Source: Burkholderia catarinensis (GTDB lineage: Bacteria > Pseudomonadota > Gammaproteobacteria > Burkholderiales > Burkholderiaceae). From it: DNA of 64,000 nucleotides. This document shows, piece after piece, positions 15,883 through 25,179 of this stretch (positions within the stretch are counted from its first letter, which is position 1; each line of letters begins with the position of its first letter). Location: assembly GCF_001883705.2 (NCBI RefSeq), contig NZ_MDEQ02000021.1, positions 1 to 64,000 of the forward strand, written 5' to 3'. The notes below the pieces were generated by a model. The model was not told the DNA's origin, made no database searches, and saw only the letters and a list, made by a program, of their open reading frames with translations. A program made the position numbers and the translations under genes.

Positions 15883-17559
15883 TCATCGATGTATGCGCGT
15901 CGGATTGACGAGCATCAGGACGCCGCCGAGAGGAACGAAAAAAGATTCCGGCTCCACCTCGGCCGTCACCCGCTCCACCGACTTTCCAAGAGACGCCACG
16001 AACTCGTCGGTTGAATCGCTGGGCTGCTGGGTTCGCTCGCGTAGGAAGTTGCCCCAATCACACCAGACAGCGCGAGAATCATGGCCACTTGCGGACGTGA
16101 AGTGCGCATGGTACCGCCCTAGCACGACGAGGTGAATGGAGAGAGCGGCATCGGTTTTGATCGCGAGACGCTCCTTCAAGCCGTTGACTCCAGCCGCCTC
16201 CATCCAGCCCACGACATCAGCGATCCATTTGTTGCTGTCATCGACCAAGTTACTCGCATTGTTCCGCCGCACTTTGTCGTCGCCCACGAAGGGCTGCTGC
16301 CACTTGAGCTGGAAAAGAATGACGCTATTGCAGCGAGCATCGTACACGACGAAATCAATATCAGTGACCGTCTTACCATCCCGCTTCAGCTTGACACCAT
16401 CAAGGCAGTGCCAGTGCGGCGCAGGAAACTGTGCTCGCAGTTCGGCAACCCATCTGCTTTCCCGTCGATTTGCCGCATCAAACCAGTCCTTCTCGTACCG
16501 CCTGCGCAGCTCCGCCCAGAGAAATAGAAATGGATTGAGTTCCAGACCGTACATCGGGAGCGCCACCAAATGCTGGCTCGTCCTGACTGCCGGAGCGAAT
16601 GCTTGTGCTCCACGCTCTAGATGCTCCTTGGCGTTTGCAGGGCTCAACGTCAGGTGATCCAAAAGCTCCGATATTTCTTGTCGGGATGCATCAAGAAAAT
16701 TGGCAACCCCTTCGATCAAATCCTCGTGAAGTGCTCCGCCGGTCAAGAGATTCCTGACTCCAATGCGTGGATCATCAGCATTCAACAGTCCGGCATAGCA
16801 AAGCCGCTGCTGCGACATGGCTGAGAGCGCTTCGAGAACAGCCACATATGCCGAATAGGCACGACCTCCAAAGCGGTCGTCATCTGCCAGCATATCCCTA
16901 AAAGACATCCTTCTCAGATACAGAACTGCCCATTCCTTGAAGTAGTCATCGACGCCATCAAAAGATCGGTCTTCGGGTGAAGGGTTACCACGAAGATAGC
17001 CGGTCAGGCGGGGGAGCATTTCCATGTGACGAAGCTCCAAGGCAGCCTCCTTGGGGCGATCCTCCACTACCGTCATGTCACTGAGCCAGTTCAGCCCATG
17101 AAACCCAACCTGTTCCCGGTAGGCTGTGCTGTCTTGTATCGACAGGACAAGCAGCGTCATTCCCTTCAGCTTTTTCTTATCGACCTCCCCTTTTAGGGCT
17201 CCCGAGCGCAACAGAGTCAGTTGTTTCTCGGCCATCGTCAAGCAGCCCATCCGCCACAGAAACTCATCCGTCTGCGCCGCAGTCGCAGCATTGGAGGTGA
17301 AGAGTCTGGGCGCATCTGATTTCAACTCGGACGGCAGGACTCGCCTCAAGGCTGCATTGATCGAGTACTTACGGACGCTCTCCATCCGTAGTCCAGATTC
17401 GTCCAATTCCTTCAGTTCAGGAATCAGCTCTCGGCAAAATACGTAATCGAGAGCACGCAGGGTCTCGAAGGTCAACGCCTCCGAAGGTTTCTCATAGCCG
17501 CGCAGGACACACCGTTCGCCCTCAATGGCATCTTGGAGAAGGTGCACTGGGTCTTTCAT
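15883..17559 (-). CDS. DISARM-linked protein with nuclease-like core, function unknown
   Basis: The product is 558 residues from ATG 17559 (MKDPVHLLQDAIEG), which overlaps the drmC stop as ATGA; this coupling decides the start over an upstream in-frame ATG at 17703. It is mostly helical. Around residues 398-420 it has TVTDIDFVVYDARCNSVIL then LFQLKWQQPF, a D-x(n)-Q-x-K pattern as in PD-(D/E)XK nucleases of the very-divergent type. WHCLDGVKL precedes it. The gene is last in the DISARM operon and its base composition is clearly lower in G+C. I do not recognise it as a named DISARM component. It could be an added effector nuclease; no homologue is known to me. Confidence 0.75.
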   Translation of the reverse strand: MKDPVHLLQDAIEGERCVLRGYEKPSEALTFETLRALDYVFCRELIPELKELDESGLRMESVRKYSINAALRRVLPSELKSDAPRLFTSNAATAAQTDEFLWRMGCLTMAEKQLTLLRSGALKGEVDKKKLKGMTLLVLSIQDSTAYREQVGFHGLNWLSDMTVVEDRPKEAALELRHMEMLPRLTGYLRGNPSPEDRSFDGVDDYFKEWAVLYLRRMSFRDMLADDDRFGGRAYSAYVAVLEALSAMSQQRLCYAGLLNADDPRIGVRNLLTGGALHEDLIEGVANFLDASRQEISELLDHLTLSPANAKEHLERGAQAFAPAVRTSQHLVALPMYGLELNPFLFLWAELRRRYEKDWFDAANRRESRWVAELRAQFPAPHWHCLDGVKLKRDGKTVTDIDFVVYDARCNSVILFQLKWQQPFVGDDKVRRNNASNLVDDSNKWIADVVGWMEAAGVNGLKERLAIKTDAALSIHLVVLGRYHAHFTSASGHDSRAVWCDWGNFLRERTQQPSDSTDEFVASLGKSVERVTAEVEPESFFVPLGGVLMLVNPTRIHR

Positions 17560-18317
17560 ACCGGAGAAACGACCTTCAAGGACACCAATGCGCACAGATG
17601 CTCTTCCAGCATCTGCGGGATATTTCCTCCAGAAAGCAGCAGCCCTGCCTCCATGTTCCTCTCCATGGCAAATCCCGTCAGGTTTGCGCTGGTAATGAAG
17701 CAAGTGTGTCGATCGGCCACTGCCACCTTGGCATGCACTCGTCCGTCAGCAAATATTTCGCCCTGATCTCTCCATGTATAGAGATGAGCATTGGGCACAA
17801 GGGCCTTCATATTACCGATCGCATCGAACGAAATACTGCCACCATGATCTTGGGATGATTCGAGGAGCATAGAGATGCTCACATCTCGTGCGCTTGCTTC
17901 GTTCAATGCCTTCACGATCGTCGAGACGTCATAGGCCACGAAGCTGGTAACGAACAGAGTTTGCTTGGCAGCATTGATGACTTGCAGGAGCGCTTGCTCC
18001 GTTCGACGTGCAGACACGAATGGCGTCGTCGGCCCCGTCCACACGAGTTCGGTGGACTGGCGAGTCGACATGTTCTCTAACGCATGACTGGCGGCGAGCA
18101 GCATCGAGGCGAGCTCTATGGGACCGACCGACGTGGCCCGCCAAGCATCAACGAGCTGATCAACGATAGCCCTGGCTGCAGGTGTACCCACGACATCCGA
18201 TAGCGAGACATTCGCCTCCGCGCCGTCAATCCTCCGAATCCTGCCCGCCAGCGCTTGAACCTTCTCGGGGGAGATCAGACAGACTACGGCTGTGACGGCT
18301 TCCAGTAACCTTTCCAT
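17556..18317 (-). CDS. drmC: DISARM protein DrmC, phospholipase D-like
   Basis: The ATG at 18317 (MERLLEAVTAVV) begins directly after the drmB stop, and the stop overlaps the next gene by ATGA. The 253-residue product has an N-terminal helical part and a C-terminal phospholipase D/nuclease-like domain. The domain carries one clear HKD motif (HAKVAVAD, about residue 205) followed by CFITSANLTG and MEAGLLL. One HKD motif per chain implies a dimeric active site, as in Nuc-type enzymes. In DISARM, drmC is the conserved PLD gene after drmB and is reported to be dispensable in tested systems. Confidence 0.9.
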   Translation of the reverse strand: MERLLEAVTAVVCLISPEKVQALAGRIRRIDGAEANVSLSDVVGTPAARAIVDQLVDAWRATSVGPIELASMLLAASHALENMSTRQSTELVWTGPTTPFVSARRTEQALLQVINAAKQTLFVTSFVAYDVSTIVKALNEASARDVSISMLLESSQDHGGSISFDAIGNMKALVPNAHLYTWRDQGEIFADGRVHAKVAVADRHTCFITSANLTGFAMERNMEAGLLLSGGNIPQMLEEHLCALVSLKVVSPV

Positions 18318-18318
18318 G

Positions 18319-20190
18319 TCACATCCCCGCGAAGAACGCGGCATCCCCACTGTCGAGGGTCTGCACCAACAACGATCTGTCGAGGTAACGGTTTCCTCGT
18401 TCGCAGGAAGTCTCGGCGACGAGGCTGCACGCATGGCATGCCGCCGCGTGAAGTGAGCGGTCTTTCGCTGGATCGTGCTCCGAGCAGAGCGGATCGGACG
18501 AGCAGACCTTCGATCGGTTCAGCGCCTGCCGTAGCAGCCGCCCGAGGTTTTCCGGCTTGCCCAGATCGACGAGGCCGCCCAACGTTCCATCGGAATCGGC
18601 AGCCGCCGTGTAGATGAGGATGCCTGCTTGCGGATTCGCGCCCGACACGTCGGCGTAGATGCGTTCACGGATACTCGCCGCGTTGTAGCCGCATTCCAAT
18701 GCCAGTTCGCGGATGAGCAGGTGCGAGAGTGTGTGGAGCATGGCATAGCGGATGCCGGGGTAGCCCTCGTTCGGGTCGAGGTGGCGCGAATTGCGCCATC
18801 CACGATGACCACCTTTGAGCATTCCATCCACGCGCTTGACGCCAGCCTGCGCCTCCCACATCCGCAGCGCCGCTTCATCGAACTGGATGAAGATGCCCTC
18901 GCCGTGAACCTGATTCGCCGGAACCCAATCTGGCTTGCGGCGCGCGAGGCCCGCCATCTGGGCGCGCTCGTTTGGATCACTCGATTCCTCGGGCGCTTCC
19001 ACGCGGGTGAAACCTAGCAGTGCGTTGACCTCGCGCAGCCTTTCCAGCAGCAGCACTCTGCCGATCCGGTTCTCGAAGCCTGTGGGCGTGCCCACCTTCT
19101 TGCTCATGAAGTGCGGGTAGTCGGCAGGCGGATTGGCCGCCATCAAAACTTCCCACTCCGGCCCCTTGATGTCGGCTTCGCCGACGACCTCTAGCCCGCC
19201 GCCATTGCGATGTGCTTCGATGGCCGCCCAGATGTCCGATGCCAGGTACTTGTCGATGCCCGGCAAGGCTCCGGCCTTCTTCAATGTCTTCACAGTCACG
19301 GCGACGGCGACCTCGGAATCCAGATCGTCGAAGAACTCCCATCCATCCTGAATCAACTGACCGAGCGGGTCTTTGGCTTGCGGGATGGCCAGCGCCGACA
19401 GGGTAATCGGGAACCAACTGTTCGTCGAACCCAGTAGGACGGCCCGAGCCTCCTCGTCGCACTCCTCGTCGAAATGATCGAGGTGCGGATGCCTGCCCCG
19501 GCAACTCGGCAGGTTTTCCTTCCCGGCCTTGCCGAAGGCTTGGGCAAGACTGCGTGAAACACCTCGGCAATGCACATTGTCACCGTCACATCGAACCCAG
19601 AGGTTTTCAGTCTGAAGTGAGGCGCCGCTCTCGAAGAACCGAAGTGACCCCTTGCAAGGGCTGTTGCCGCCGTGCACGAAGTAGCGCCAAGGGAAATCGT
19701 CGAGGTGGCCGTCGCGGCAGGCCAATAGGAAACGCGCCGGAACGGCATCGGCGTCCTTCGCGGGCTGGTCGCCCTTGGAGCCACGGCATCCCTTGTGGAC
19801 GAAGCGGGTTCGCTCCGGGCGAAAGCGGTTTTCCTTGATCTCGAATAGCCCCGCATCGAAGGGCGACAGCAGGCCGCACTTCACGCAACGCATCCAGCGA
19901 GGGAACGGGCGCACGGGCACCCCCATGTTCGCCTCCGCCGACCACGGGTCGACGACTTCGCTCTTCTGGAACGGTGGCACACGCAGGTTCTCCACCTGCG
20001 AGCCGAGAACCTTGCGGACGGCAGCGAGCAGGCGCGGCTCGGCGATGGGCTGGCAGCGATCTTTCTCCCACTGGTCGATGCCCAGCGTCACCACCGAGAG
20101 GCTCGGCAGATCAATCAGCGCACCCGGCCCATATGTCCAAAGCAGTTGACTGGGGCGAACTTCTCCGACAGGTGTTCTATTGGTGGTCAT
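18319..20190 (-). CDS. drmB: DISARM protein DrmB, DUF1998 domain
   Basis: The start ATG 20190 (MTTNRTPVGEVRPSQLLWTY) is two bases past the drmA stop; the longer in-frame extension lies inside drmA and is not used. The product has 623 residues. The N-terminal VRPSQLLWTYGPGALIDLP opening is typical of DrmB. The C-terminal half contains the DUF1998 domain with HTLSHLLIRELALECGY and a Cys/His set (CSSDPLCSEH, CHACSLVAETSCERGNRYLD) that should bind zinc. DrmA and DrmB form a complex that recognises and loads on DNA with a 5' overhang. Confidence 0.93.
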   Translation of the reverse strand: MTTNRTPVGEVRPSQLLWTYGPGALIDLPSLSVVTLGIDQWEKDRCQPIAEPRLLAAVRKVLGSQVENLRVPPFQKSEVVDPWSAEANMGVPVRPFPRWMRCVKCGLLSPFDAGLFEIKENRFRPERTRFVHKGCRGSKGDQPAKDADAVPARFLLACRDGHLDDFPWRYFVHGGNSPCKGSLRFFESGASLQTENLWVRCDGDNVHCRGVSRSLAQAFGKAGKENLPSCRGRHPHLDHFDEECDEEARAVLLGSTNSWFPITLSALAIPQAKDPLGQLIQDGWEFFDDLDSEVAVAVTVKTLKKAGALPGIDKYLASDIWAAIEAHRNGGGLEVVGEADIKGPEWEVLMAANPPADYPHFMSKKVGTPTGFENRIGRVLLLERLREVNALLGFTRVEAPEESSDPNERAQMAGLARRKPDWVPANQVHGEGIFIQFDEAALRMWEAQAGVKRVDGMLKGGHRGWRNSRHLDPNEGYPGIRYAMLHTLSHLLIRELALECGYNAASIRERIYADVSGANPQAGILIYTAAADSDGTLGGLVDLGKPENLGRLLRQALNRSKVCSSDPLCSEHDPAKDRSLHAAACHACSLVAETSCERGNRYLDRSLLVQTLDSGDAAFFAGM

Positions 20191-20192
20191 GG

Positions 20193-23100
20193 TCAGTCCT
20201 CGTCCTTCGGCACCGGACGCGGCTTCCACCCGTGGTCGTCCGAGATGTGTCCCGTATTCATGATCAGGCGAACGCCCGGCTCCACCTCGCGCATCGACAT
20301 CGGCACCGTCCAGTTGTCCCATGCATGGATGCCCGGCGACTTGACCAGCCCGACCATCGTCGCCGCCTGCGCGCCGCGCTTTTCGTAGGCCAGCGTGCGA
20401 CCGGGCACACTCGCCTCCTTCGCCCATTCGTCCGCGCGTTGCTTCAGTTCACGCTCGGCCAGATTCTTGATCGTGGACGCCTCGCTGACGTTCCAAGCGC
20501 GCCGCACCAACACGTCGATAGCTTCGGTGATCTCGGGCTTGTCGGACTTGTCCAGCTCGCCCGCGCCTACGTTCGGGCTGAAGGCGTCGTTCTCCAAGCG
20601 CATCAGGGAGAGGAGCGCACCAGTCAGGCCGCGATCCATGGCGCGTGGCGAGAAAGGCGTCACCGACTGCGCTTCCACATGCTTGTAGAAAGTCGCGTGG
20701 TAGTGCTCGAAGGTCTCATAGTGCGAGAGGTCACGCGGACGCGCCCATGTGAGCACCGTGCAGACCAACCCGGGGAAGGAACGACCCACGCGGCTGGTGG
20801 CCTGGATGTATTCCGCCGTACCCTTGGGCTGACCATTCACCGCCATCAAGCCCAGCCGGTTCACGTCTACACCGACCGACAGCATGTTGGTTGCCAGCAC
20901 CACGTCTATCGCGCGGGTATCGCCCTCGTTCCATTTCGTCACGAACTTCCCGCTAGCCGCATCGAACGTAGCTTTGAACTTGACCTCCAGATCGTCGAGG
21001 TACTTGGGGATGTCCTGACTGGAAACGCGCGAGGTCAGCTCACGGATGTTGTTGACGCGGCGCTGCGCGAGCGCGGGCCGTTCGACCATGCTCATCTGCA
21101 CGCGGTAGGAACGTGTCTGAACATCGTCCTCGGCCAAGCGCCGCATCCCGCCCAGCTCACGCAACGAGTTGAAGTAGCCGACTGTCGTCATGTACGGGTC
21201 GGCGGGTTCGCCAAAACGGTCGAACAGGGCTTGGGCGGCGGTGAGGAACGCGGTATAGACACGGATCAGCATCGCGGGCCGCGAGCTGCCGGGCGAGCAC
21301 ACGCCGATATAGCGCCGTCCTGGTCGCTCCTCAATCGGGCGCTGCACCGAGAAGTAGTTGTCCTCCACATCCAGGCCGTGCGGCGGGAACACAGACACGC
21401 ACCGCATGAACACGTTGTTCACCTGTTCTTTAGCTTTGCGCACCGTCGCCGTGGACGCGACGATCTTGGGCTTGACCGTCTTGCCATCAAGCGTCCAGCC
21501 GCACAGTTCGTCGACGGCGGATTCGTACAAGCCGACCATCGTCCCCAGTGGGCCGCTAATGAGGTGGAACTCGTCTTGGATGATCAAATCAGGCGGGCGA
21601 ATGGGACTGATGGGCTTCACCGCCGCCGCAGGCAACCCCTTGGTCGCTCGATGCCCGGTATTGCATTCGCAGCCAGGCCAAAGTAGGCCGTGACGCTCAC
21701 ACTCCTGGCTCACGCGACCGAATAGCGTCCGCACCTGACCGCGCCACGCCATCATGGCAAACTTGTCCACGGTGGCGATCATCATCGTTGGCGGGCGGTG
21801 GTAGATCTCTTCATCCACCGTCAACACCGGGATGCCTGGGTGCAGCGACTTGCTGGACTTGCCGCGAGAGAACTCGCACCGGCCTTTCTTATCACCGCAA
21901 TAGACAAGCGTCCGCCCGTGGTGCTTATCGACATCCACCTCACGCCCCGGCCCGATTTCAGAACCGCACCATGGGCAACTGGTCAGTTGCGCGGACGATG
22001 TCGCCCCGGCATGGTGTTTGCCGGGGTTGCGGATGTCCTCGATGGCGCGATGGCTGTCTTCGGTCGTGCCTGGCGTCACTTTGTTGCCGACCCACAGACC
22101 GATGGTGAATGGCTCGTGGCCCAACGCCGAATCGCCGCTGGCCAGCGCCTGTCGCCGTAGTACCTCCATAGCGCAGATCAGTGCCGTAGCGCGTTGAAAC
22201 TGCTGCAAGGTCAGGAGGCGCAGGGTGTAGCGCATGACCACAGCCAACCCACGTGAACCGTCGTAGCCGCCGAGCTTGCCTTGGAGGCGGCGGATAGCCA
22301 TCGTGAATGCCGCCACGCCCAGATAGGCTTCGGTTTTGCCACCGCCGGTAGGGAACCACAGCAGATCGGCATGGGCTTCTATCGGTTGCACGCGATCCGG
22401 ATGCGAGGGGTCCGCCAGCGACGGGATCGATAACAGCAGGAACGCCAACTGGAACGGACGCCAGCTCCGGTTCTTCGGCAAATCGAACTGAGCGACCGTC
22501 ACGTCACGGCCTCGTCGGATTTCTAGCGCGTACTGGCTACGCACACGCTGGATGGCCATCGCCCGGTTGGCGAAGCGGAAAGCAGCCAGCGCCTTCTCGT
22601 CATTCTTCAGAGTGTCGATACCCTGCTGCAAACGCGACTGGATTTCCTGACACCGATCCAGAGCCTGCGCTGCCTGCGCGTCATAGCCAACCACATCTTC
22701 CCCGATGCGGGTTCGCTGCTCGGCGATCCACTCGGCGTAGTCCTTCGTTAGCACGCTCAAGGCATCGACCAGCTCGGTGACGCCCAGTGTGGCGAGGCGC
22801 TGCATGTCGAGCAGACCGCTCGCCACCATCTCCTTCATCGACGGGCGGTCTGCGGCATCTAAGCCCGGTGTCTCCGTGACCTGCACTTCGTACTCTGGCA
22901 GGACGGTGGTGCACACTTCAGTGGCCAGCGTCGCATCGTCCGCCGTCTTGGCGTGGACGGCGACGCCATGCCCGACCGCGAACTCCACGCGGTTGCGGTA
23001 GATCATCTCCAGCGACTCGCGTTCGGTGTCCATGCCGTCGGCGTCCAGCACGGGGCGGCGGCGGAAGATGGAGCGATTGGGGGCCTTCGCTTCCGCGCGC

Positions 23101-24164
23101 ACGATCAACTTCGGCTGAAACAGCCACGCCGTGTCACGGTTGATGTCGGGCTCCTCCTGAGCGTTGATGAGGAACAGCGTCACCAATCGATCGCCATTGG
23201 CGTTTTTGGCACGGACGGAACCCTGTATCAGAACCCCCGGACAATTCGTATCCGGGTTCTGAGGGGAAATCACACCTTCGGTAAGCAGCAACGGTAGCTT
23301 TCCACCGCAGGGGATGCGCTGCCAGACCTTGACCTTCGGCCCATTATTGGATCGCGTCTGATCGTGTTCTGAGTTGGGCACGCGCTCATAGCAACCCCAG
23401 CGTGCCTCGACCTCGATGCGCTCGGCGTCACCGTCGACGCAGAAGGTCATGCCAAAGCTGCTGGGCACCAGCGATTGATTGCTGGCGGCGTCGATTTCGT
23501 CGGAGGAATCAGATTCCGGCTCGACCCGTCCTGTCGCCGTGCCGAACTCGGCACCGGGTTCGTGCTGGCCGGGAACGATGGGGTCAGTGGGCTCCTCTAC
23601 CTCGTTCTCAGCCAACGGGCCTTCCAGGCCTTCGATGCCACCTTGGGCATCCTCGCGCGGTGCAAGCTTGCCGACGAGATAGCGGTCCCGCACGCTCATG
23701 TCCACGATGCGTTCATGCTGGCCGCCCGCCGGGCCAAGCAAGTCGTCCACTACGGCCAATTGCAACAGTTCGCGAACGTAGGCCCGATCCTCGACCGGCG
23801 ACACGCCATCAATGTTCTGATGCAGTGCCGCGGACAGAGCTGCTACGAACTCTTCCCACTGGATGCGTCCGACGTTTCCCGACGACGGCGGGGCCAACGA
23901 TACGCTGGTGGCCGACACAGGGGACTCGGCGACGGATACTCGATCGAAGTAGATCGTCGTGGTTTCGAGATCGAAGCGAAGCCGCAGCACGCGCCCGGCG
24001 CGGACAACGTCCTCGGAGGAATTCAATACGAGCACCCAATCGTCTTCGACGATGGCCTGATACAAAGAACGATCGCCCTTCAAGACCAGTGTGTAGCGTT
24101 TGAGCCTAGGATCGGTGCCGATACCATGATCGACGGCGATCCATGCGTTGGGTGTTGTCATCAT
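20193..24164 (-). CDS. drmA: DISARM helicase DrmA (SF2)
   Basis: The product has 1323 residues. Superfamily 2 helicase motifs are clear: Walker A FPTGGGKTEAYLG (about 601-613), DEAH-type motif II as QDEFHLISGP (about 858), motif III VASTATVRKA, and motifs V/VI in LATNMLSVGVDVNRLG and YIQATSRVGRSFPG (about 1115-1125). A Cys cluster (CPWCGSEIG and CGDKKGRCEF) sits in the middle. DrmA is the signature DISARM motor and forms a complex with DrmB that unwinds and blocks incoming phage DNA. The stop lies two bases before the drmB start. The start could be either of two adjacent ATG codons. Confidence 0.95.
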   Translation of the reverse strand: MMTTPNAWIAVDHGIGTDPRLKRYTLVLKGDRSLYQAIVEDDWVLVLNSSEDVVRAGRVLRLRFDLETTTIYFDRVSVAESPVSATSVSLAPPSSGNVGRIQWEEFVAALSAALHQNIDGVSPVEDRAYVRELLQLAVVDDLLGPAGGQHERIVDMSVRDRYLVGKLAPREDAQGGIEGLEGPLAENEVEEPTDPIVPGQHEPGAEFGTATGRVEPESDSSDEIDAASNQSLVPSSFGMTFCVDGDAERIEVEARWGCYERVPNSEHDQTRSNNGPKVKVWQRIPCGGKLPLLLTEGVISPQNPDTNCPGVLIQGSVRAKNANGDRLVTLFLINAQEEPDINRDTAWLFQPKLIVRAEAKAPNRSIFRRRPVLDADGMDTERESLEMIYRNRVEFAVGHGVAVHAKTADDATLATEVCTTVLPEYEVQVTETPGLDAADRPSMKEMVASGLLDMQRLATLGVTELVDALSVLTKDYAEWIAEQRTRIGEDVVGYDAQAAQALDRCQEIQSRLQQGIDTLKNDEKALAAFRFANRAMAIQRVRSQYALEIRRGRDVTVAQFDLPKNRSWRPFQLAFLLLSIPSLADPSHPDRVQPIEAHADLLWFPTGGGKTEAYLGVAAFTMAIRRLQGKLGGYDGSRGLAVVMRYTLRLLTLQQFQRATALICAMEVLRRQALASGDSALGHEPFTIGLWVGNKVTPGTTEDSHRAIEDIRNPGKHHAGATSSAQLTSCPWCGSEIGPGREVDVDKHHGRTLVYCGDKKGRCEFSRGKSSKSLHPGIPVLTVDEEIYHRPPTMMIATVDKFAMMAWRGQVRTLFGRVSQECERHGLLWPGCECNTGHRATKGLPAAAVKPISPIRPPDLIIQDEFHLISGPLGTMVGLYESAVDELCGWTLDGKTVKPKIVASTATVRKAKEQVNNVFMRCVSVFPPHGLDVEDNYFSVQRPIEERPGRRYIGVCSPGSSRPAMLIRVYTAFLTAAQALFDRFGEPADPYMTTVGYFNSLRELGGMRRLAEDDVQTRSYRVQMSMVERPALAQRRVNNIRELTSRVSSQDIPKYLDDLEVKFKATFDAASGKFVTKWNEGDTRAIDVVLATNMLSVGVDVNRLGLMAVNGQPKGTAEYIQATSRVGRSFPGLVCTVLTWARPRDLSHYETFEHYHATFYKHVEAQSVTPFSPRAMDRGLTGALLSLMRLENDAFSPNVGAGELDKSDKPEITEAIDVLVRRAWNVSEASTIKNLAERELKQRADEWAKEASVPGRTLAYEKRGAQAATMVGLVKSPGIHAWDNWTVPMSMREVEPGVRLIMNTGHISDDHGWKPRPVPKDED

Positions 24165-24183
24165 GCTGCCGCTACCTCAATGG

Positions 24184-25179
24184 CTAAAGCTCGACCCGCG
24201 AAAAGTGCGGGTAGATGCGATAGAACTTCCTGAAAACCTCGAACGGGTTTTCGCCCATGTTCGATTTCGGTAATACGAAGCCCATCTTGTTCTCAGCGTC
24301 GTCGTTCGACTCCATAGTCAGCCGCTCCAGTGTCGAGAGCGCAGGCAAATCGACCCGATGCGGCGCATCAGTCGTCGTATGGAACTCCCAAGCCATCACC
24401 GATTCTTCAATGGCCATGTCATCGTGCTTACAAACCACGAGCGCAGCCGTCACCATGGCCTGGCCGTCAGCGTAGTGCGTAGCGAGTGCCCAAACGATTC
24501 GACGATCCCGAAAACTGAGCGCTTCCTTATCGACCGCCAACTTGAGCGCATGCAACAGGCTCTTGCCATAGTTTTTGTGCGTCATGCCATCGGCGGTCAA
24601 TCCGCTCGGGAAGAGAGAGCCTAGCCGTTCTTTGAAACGTGCGAGACGCCATTCCTGAGTCGTCGGCTTTTGTGCCCGATCCTCGGAGACCTCACCCTCG
24701 GCCTCGACCGAGATGTCCTTGGGATTAGGCTTCCCTAATGACTCGGGATTGGCATTGAGCGTGACACGCAGAATGCTACCGATCGGCACTGCCCCGATGG
24801 TGCGTGCGAACCGTTCGATCTGCGAGGTGATGCCCTTGGGTTCCGTGTAGTCGAACCAGATGATAGCGGGGGAATCGAAATCGGTTTCGTCGAGATAGTC
24901 TTCGAGACTCTTGTGGACACACTCGATGGACGCGACTGGGCGGTTGAACATCTGGCGCTTATGCACCTGCTCCTCCGTCTCAATGCACGTCATCTTTGCG
25001 ATGCCAAGTCGACCGTGGATCAGCCGAAAGTCTTCAAGAAAGGGACCGCCGAGGCCAACGTAGTGATAATTTTCGAGTACGAGCTTCGGAGCCAGCCGCA
25101 TCAACAGCGACAGGAACAACTCCCGATCCACGGCTTTGTTGGGCCGCAAGCGGTACGGTAGTGAGGAACCTGCGCTCAT
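24184..25179 (-). CDS. Rossmann-fold, putative SAM-dependent methyltransferase-like protein
   Basis: The product has 331 residues. The start overlaps the stop of the GHKL ATPase gene as ATGA, and drmA follows 19 bases after its end. The N-terminal third reads YHYVGLGGPFLEDF (glycine loop), CIETEEQ (acidic residue after strand 2) and IIWFDYTEPKG (about residue 113, motif IV position). These match an O-methyltransferase-type Rossmann fold. The C-terminal third lacks a recognisable domain and ends EVFRKFYRIYPHFSRVEL. It is neither DrmMI nor DrmMII. It probably works with the coupled ATPase. The enzymatic role is an inference. Confidence 0.75.
   Translation of the reverse strand: MSAGSSLPYRLRPNKAVDRELFLSLLMRLAPKLVLENYHYVGLGGPFLEDFRLIHGRLGIAKMTCIETEEQVHKRQMFNRPVASIECVHKSLEDYLDETDFDSPAIIWFDYTEPKGITSQIERFARTIGAVPIGSILRVTLNANPESLGKPNPKDISVEAEGEVSEDRAQKPTTQEWRLARFKERLGSLFPSGLTADGMTHKNYGKSLLHALKLAVDKEALSFRDRRIVWALATHYADGQAMVTAALVVCKHDDMAIEESVMAWEFHTTTDAPHRVDLPALSTLERLTMESNDDAENKMGFVLPKSNMGENPFEVFRKFYRIYPHFSRVEL

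Noticed and set aside
19974..21686. 570-codon plus-strand frame opposite drmB and drmA
   Set aside because: Antisense shadow of DrmA, where helicase motifs on the minus strand are clear.
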